DNA of 18,658 bases, taken from assembly GCA_937879875.1 (NCBI GenBank), contig CALFMN010000052.1:1-18658 (forward strand), read 5' to 3'. Position 1 is the stretch's first letter; the number at the start of each line of letters is the position of its first letter. The notes below the pieces were generated by a model. That model saw only the letters and a program-made list of their open reading frames with translations. It did not search any database and had not been told where the DNA came from. A program made the position numbers and the translations under genes. Below are positions 16,592 to 18,658 of this stretch, piece after piece. This DNA comes from an uncultured Chloroflexota bacterium (GTDB lineage Bacteria > Chloroflexota > Dehalococcoidia > CAUJGQ01).

Positions 16592-17338
16592 CTATCCCGG
16601 CCGCACGGCCACGAAAACCTCGCTGTAGCCCGGCGGCAGTTCGCTGTGCTCAAGCGGGCGCGATGTGGCGTGGAAGCCGGTTTCCACCAGCAGCCGCAGC
16701 CACGTCTCGCGGCTGAAGAGCCCTTCGATGTGCCGCTCCTGCTCGACCCGCGGTGGGCCGTCGCCCTCGCGCAGGGCGTAGATGAAATCGACCTCGTAGA
16801 CCGAGTCGTTCGGATCGCTGTCGGAAACCCACTCCAGATAGCGCAGCGAGCGGCCGTCGCCGTCGTGGCCGCCGTGGTCGGTCTCCGCAACGAAGTTCTC
16901 GCGCACATGATCGGGCGCGAACAGGGCCACGCCGCCCGGCCTGCAATGCACGAACGCCGTCTCGATCGCGCGGCGCAGATCTGCTTCGGTCGTCATGTAG
17001 CAGACGGCATCATGCACGAGCACCGCGTCGAACAGGCGATTGAGCCGCACGTCGCGCATGTCGCCGACGATGTGCTCGCACTCGGGGTTAATGCCGCGGC
17101 TTAGCTCCAGCATCTCCGGCGAAAGATCAACCAGCGTCGCGGCGAAGTGGTGTTTGCAGTGCGAGGCGTTGCAGCCCGCGCCCGAGCCGAGTTCCAACAG
17201 CGTGCGCGGCGGCGCGGCGGCGGCGTCCATGATCAGGCGGCGATAAAACGCGGCCTCCTCGGCGTAGTCCTCCGGCGCAGAGAGCAGATGGAACCAGTGC
17301 GCCAGGCCGCCGTAGAGGCGCGGCAGTTCGTCGGGCAT
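16592..17338 (-). CDS. Class I SAM-dependent methyltransferase
   Basis: A 248-residue Rossmann-fold methyltransferase. Motif I is LLELGSGAGCNASH (47-60), followed by the acidic ribose-binding Asp71 in LVDLSPEML. GDMRD (92-96) and FDAVLVHDAVCYM (103-115) are further SAM-site motifs. The C-terminal half carries TDHGGHDGDGRSLRYLEW and LRLLVETGFHA. The substrate is not deducible; it is a small-molecule or polyketide-type family rather than rRNA. The ATG at 17338 is preceded by a purine-rich GGGGGTGAGGG that is itself the left end of an inverted-repeat element, so the element may supply its ribosome binding site. It is convergent with the cyclase gene. Confidence 0.87.
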   Translation of the reverse strand: MPDELPRLYGGLAHWFHLLSAPEDYAEEAAFYRRLIMDAAAAPPRTLLELGSGAGCNASHCKHHFAATLVDLSPEMLELSRGINPECEHIVGDMRDVRLNRLFDAVLVHDAVCYMTTEADLRRAIETAFVHCRPGGVALFAPDHVRENFVAETDHGGHDGDGRSLRYLEWVSDSDPNDSVYEVDFIYALREGDGPPRVEQERHIEGLFSRETWLRLLVETGFHATSRPLEHSELPPGYSEVFVAVRPG

Positions 17339-17341
17339 CGG

Positions 17342-17560
17342 CCCTCACCCCCGTCCCCTCGCCCAATCGTCCAGATCGCGCGGAGCGCGATGTTGCATGG
17401 CGAGGGGCGATCCTGGGTCGGGCGTTCCAATCGGTCAATGGTTAACCTGGCGCCCGGTCGGATCGCTTTACGCCGGATCGCCCCTCTCTCCCATACAGCC
17501 CCAATCCCCTCGCGGTCTCGATCACGTTGTGTATGGGAGAGAGGGGACGGGGGAGTGAGA
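17342..17560. repeat. Compound inverted-repeat (MITE- or REP-like) element
   Basis: The outer ends are inverted copies: CTCACCCCCGTCCCCTC (17344-17360, plus) and CTCACTCCCCCGTCCCCTC (17541-17559, minus), differing by two bases. Inside are CCCCTCGCC/GGCGAGGGG (17355-17363 and 17399-17407) around a nested ATCGCGC-GGA-GCGCGAT hairpin (17375-17391). Next come CGGGCG/CGCCCG (17419-17424 and 17451-17456), then a perfect 17-bp inverted repeat CCCCTCTCTCCCATACA/TGTATGGGAGAGAGGGG (17481-17497 and 17530-17546). The element spans the gap between the methyltransferase start and the CoA-transferase stop. It encodes no protein of its own. Confidence 0.75.
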
Positions 17561-18388
17561 ACCCACCGTCACCAGCCCGCGGTCGCGCGCGGCCATCTCT
17601 TCGAGGTAGGCGGCAAGCGACGCCTGCTCGCCGGCGCGGGCGAGATAGTCGCGCACCGCGGCGGCATCGTAGTCGTAGAGCGGGTAGCAGGTGCCCGGCC
17701 AGGCGCCGCGCGGCACCAACGCGACCGCTGCCACGAGGAAGCCCGGAATCTTTTGCAACTCGGGCCGCTGCTCCAGCTCGCCCGGCTCGGCGATACGCTC
17801 GGCGGTGACGATCACGCCGCGGGCCGCGCGGCTCATCAGCACGTCCTCGAACTCCGTGCCTTCGATGCGGGCGTTGCCCTGCGCGTCGGCAAGCGCGACG
17901 TGCAGCACCGCCCAGTCGGGCTGAATACGCGGCACGGTGAGGATCTGTTCGCCGCTGTACGGGTCGCTGACCGTCTTGAAGCCGCGCACGGCCGGCAGAT
18001 CGCTGCCCTGGAAGCCGGCCAGCGGCAGAAAGGGCACGCCGAATGCCGCCGCCCGCAGCGACATGATCGCGCTGTAGCAAGCGTGCTCGCGCGCCTCGAC
18101 GCGGCCCTGCTCGACGGCGCGGCGGTAGTTCGGCGCCAGGCCGAACTCGTTCTCGAAGCCGATGAAGCCCGCCGAAACGGCGCCGACGCAGCCAGCCGCA
18201 CAGAGCAGGTCGACGTCGTAAGCGCCCGCCGTCTTGATCAGGTGCAGGTCGCGGCGTCCTTGCCGTGCCAGCTCGCGGGCGAAGGCGTTCGGCGCGCGGT
18301 GCAGCAGATTGCCGCCCAGCGCCAGCGTCTCCTCATCGCATACCAGCGCCGCCGCTGCCTCAAGGCCAACGAGCTTGCTCTGCGCCAT
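17522..18388 (-). CDS. Family I CoA-transferase, alpha subunit (GctA/IpdA-like)
   Basis: A 288-residue alpha subunit of a two-subunit CoA-transferase, resembling glutaconate CoA-transferase A and the steroid-degradation protein IpdA. Motifs include LALGGNLLHRAPNAFARELA near the N-terminus, LHLIKTAGAYDVDLLCAAG, SAGFIGFENEFGLAPNYRRA, and a late VLMSRAARGVIVTAERI. The catalytic Glu of these enzymes is in the beta subunit, which is not present downstream. The ATG at 18388 is preferred over the one at 18451 because GGAGG lies six bases upstream and it begins at the conserved QSKLVGLEAAAALV. The last 12 codons (SHSPVPSLPYTT) and the stop lie at or inside the right end of the inverted-repeat element, so the native C-terminus was probably altered. 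Substrate is unknown. Confidence 0.85.
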   Translation of the reverse strand: MAQSKLVGLEAAAALVCDEETLALGGNLLHRAPNAFARELARQGRRDLHLIKTAGAYDVDLLCAAGCVGAVSAGFIGFENEFGLAPNYRRAVEQGRVEAREHACYSAIMSLRAAAFGVPFLPLAGFQGSDLPAVRGFKTVSDPYSGEQILTVPRIQPDWAVLHVALADAQGNARIEGTEFEDVLMSRAARGVIVTAERIAEPGELEQRPELQKIPGFLVAAVALVPRGAWPGTCYPLYDYDAAAVRDYLARAGEQASLAAYLEEMAARDRGLVTVGSHSPVPSLPYTT

Positions 18389-18658
18389 GCCGCACCTCCG
18401 CATCGCGGACCACGTGTCGTTCTCACCATAGCACCGCGACCGATCCGCCACAACGCGAAAAACGGCGGCCGCTCAGGTGCGTAACAGACTCGTCTGGCGT
18501 ATACCTCTTCGTTGCTGTGGCGCCCTGCAGTGGCCGTCCTCTATCATCCTGTCCTGCGCGATGGATGAACGAGTATTTGCCTGGCAATGCCCGGCCGGCA
18601 GAGGCCAGGGCCTTTGCATCGTGTTATGGCCGGTGGCAGACTGCTGCTGGGGCCGACC

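Noticed and set aside
18561..18658. Possible start of a plus-strand gene at an ATG (MDERVFAWQC...)
   Set aside because: No ribosome binding site, and only 32 codons before the window ends; cannot be judged.
1..18658. CRISPR array, tRNA or rRNA genes
   Set aside because: I looked for regular spaced repeats and for tRNA or rRNA hallmark sequences and saw none; a covariance-model scan could not be run.

Overview
The window is high-GC bacterial DNA with short gene gaps and mixed strands. Several features recall Chloroflexota (Dehalococcoidia or Thermomicrobia-like soil lineages): a class III cyclase fused to a STAND ATPase, an F420-type LLM oxidoreductase, Kelch and Ig surface proteins, and an IS256 remnant. 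Actinomycetota cannot be excluded. This placement rests on family content, not on a marker gene.

Layout. (1) 1-6248, minus strand: a four-gene operon for export of a Pel-type exopolysaccharide. In transcription order it holds a GAF/HD-GYP regulator, a GT4 glycosyltransferase with a Gly/Asp/His-rich insertion, a PelF-like glycosyltransferase, and a PelG-like membrane protein that runs off the left edge. The last three are joined by ATGA stop/start overlaps. (2) 6631-11255, plus strand: decayed secreted or surface protein genes. One carries three frameshifts. A Kelch gene has an in-frame TAG and is cut by an IS256-family remnant. A long FN3/Ig protein has an in-frame TGA and an in-frame TAG. 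(3) 11256-16298: a hairpin-rich gap, a crotonase-family enzyme (+), a convergent LLM oxidoreductase (-), then a 932-residue adenylate cyclase/STAND/TPR regulator (+) transcribed divergently from it. (4) 16592-18388, minus strand: a SAM methyltransferase and a CoA-transferase alpha subunit. They are separated by a compound inverted-repeat element of about 220 bp that also encodes the end of the CoA-transferase.

Working together. The best candidate for an unusual system is the left operon. PelF and PelG are the glycosyltransferase and the Wzx-like exporter of Pel polysaccharide systems. In characterised Pel systems, cyclic di-GMP control comes through PelD (a GAF plus a degenerate GGDEF). Here the first gene instead combines GAF-like regions with an HD-GYP domain whose signature residues are altered, so it may play a PelD-like sensing role. 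That role is inference; the domain layout and altered residues are visible in the sequence. The surface-protein block looks like a decaying matrix or adhesin locus next to it. The crotonase, LLM enzyme and CoA-transferase suggest acyl-CoA catabolism, but they do not form one operon.
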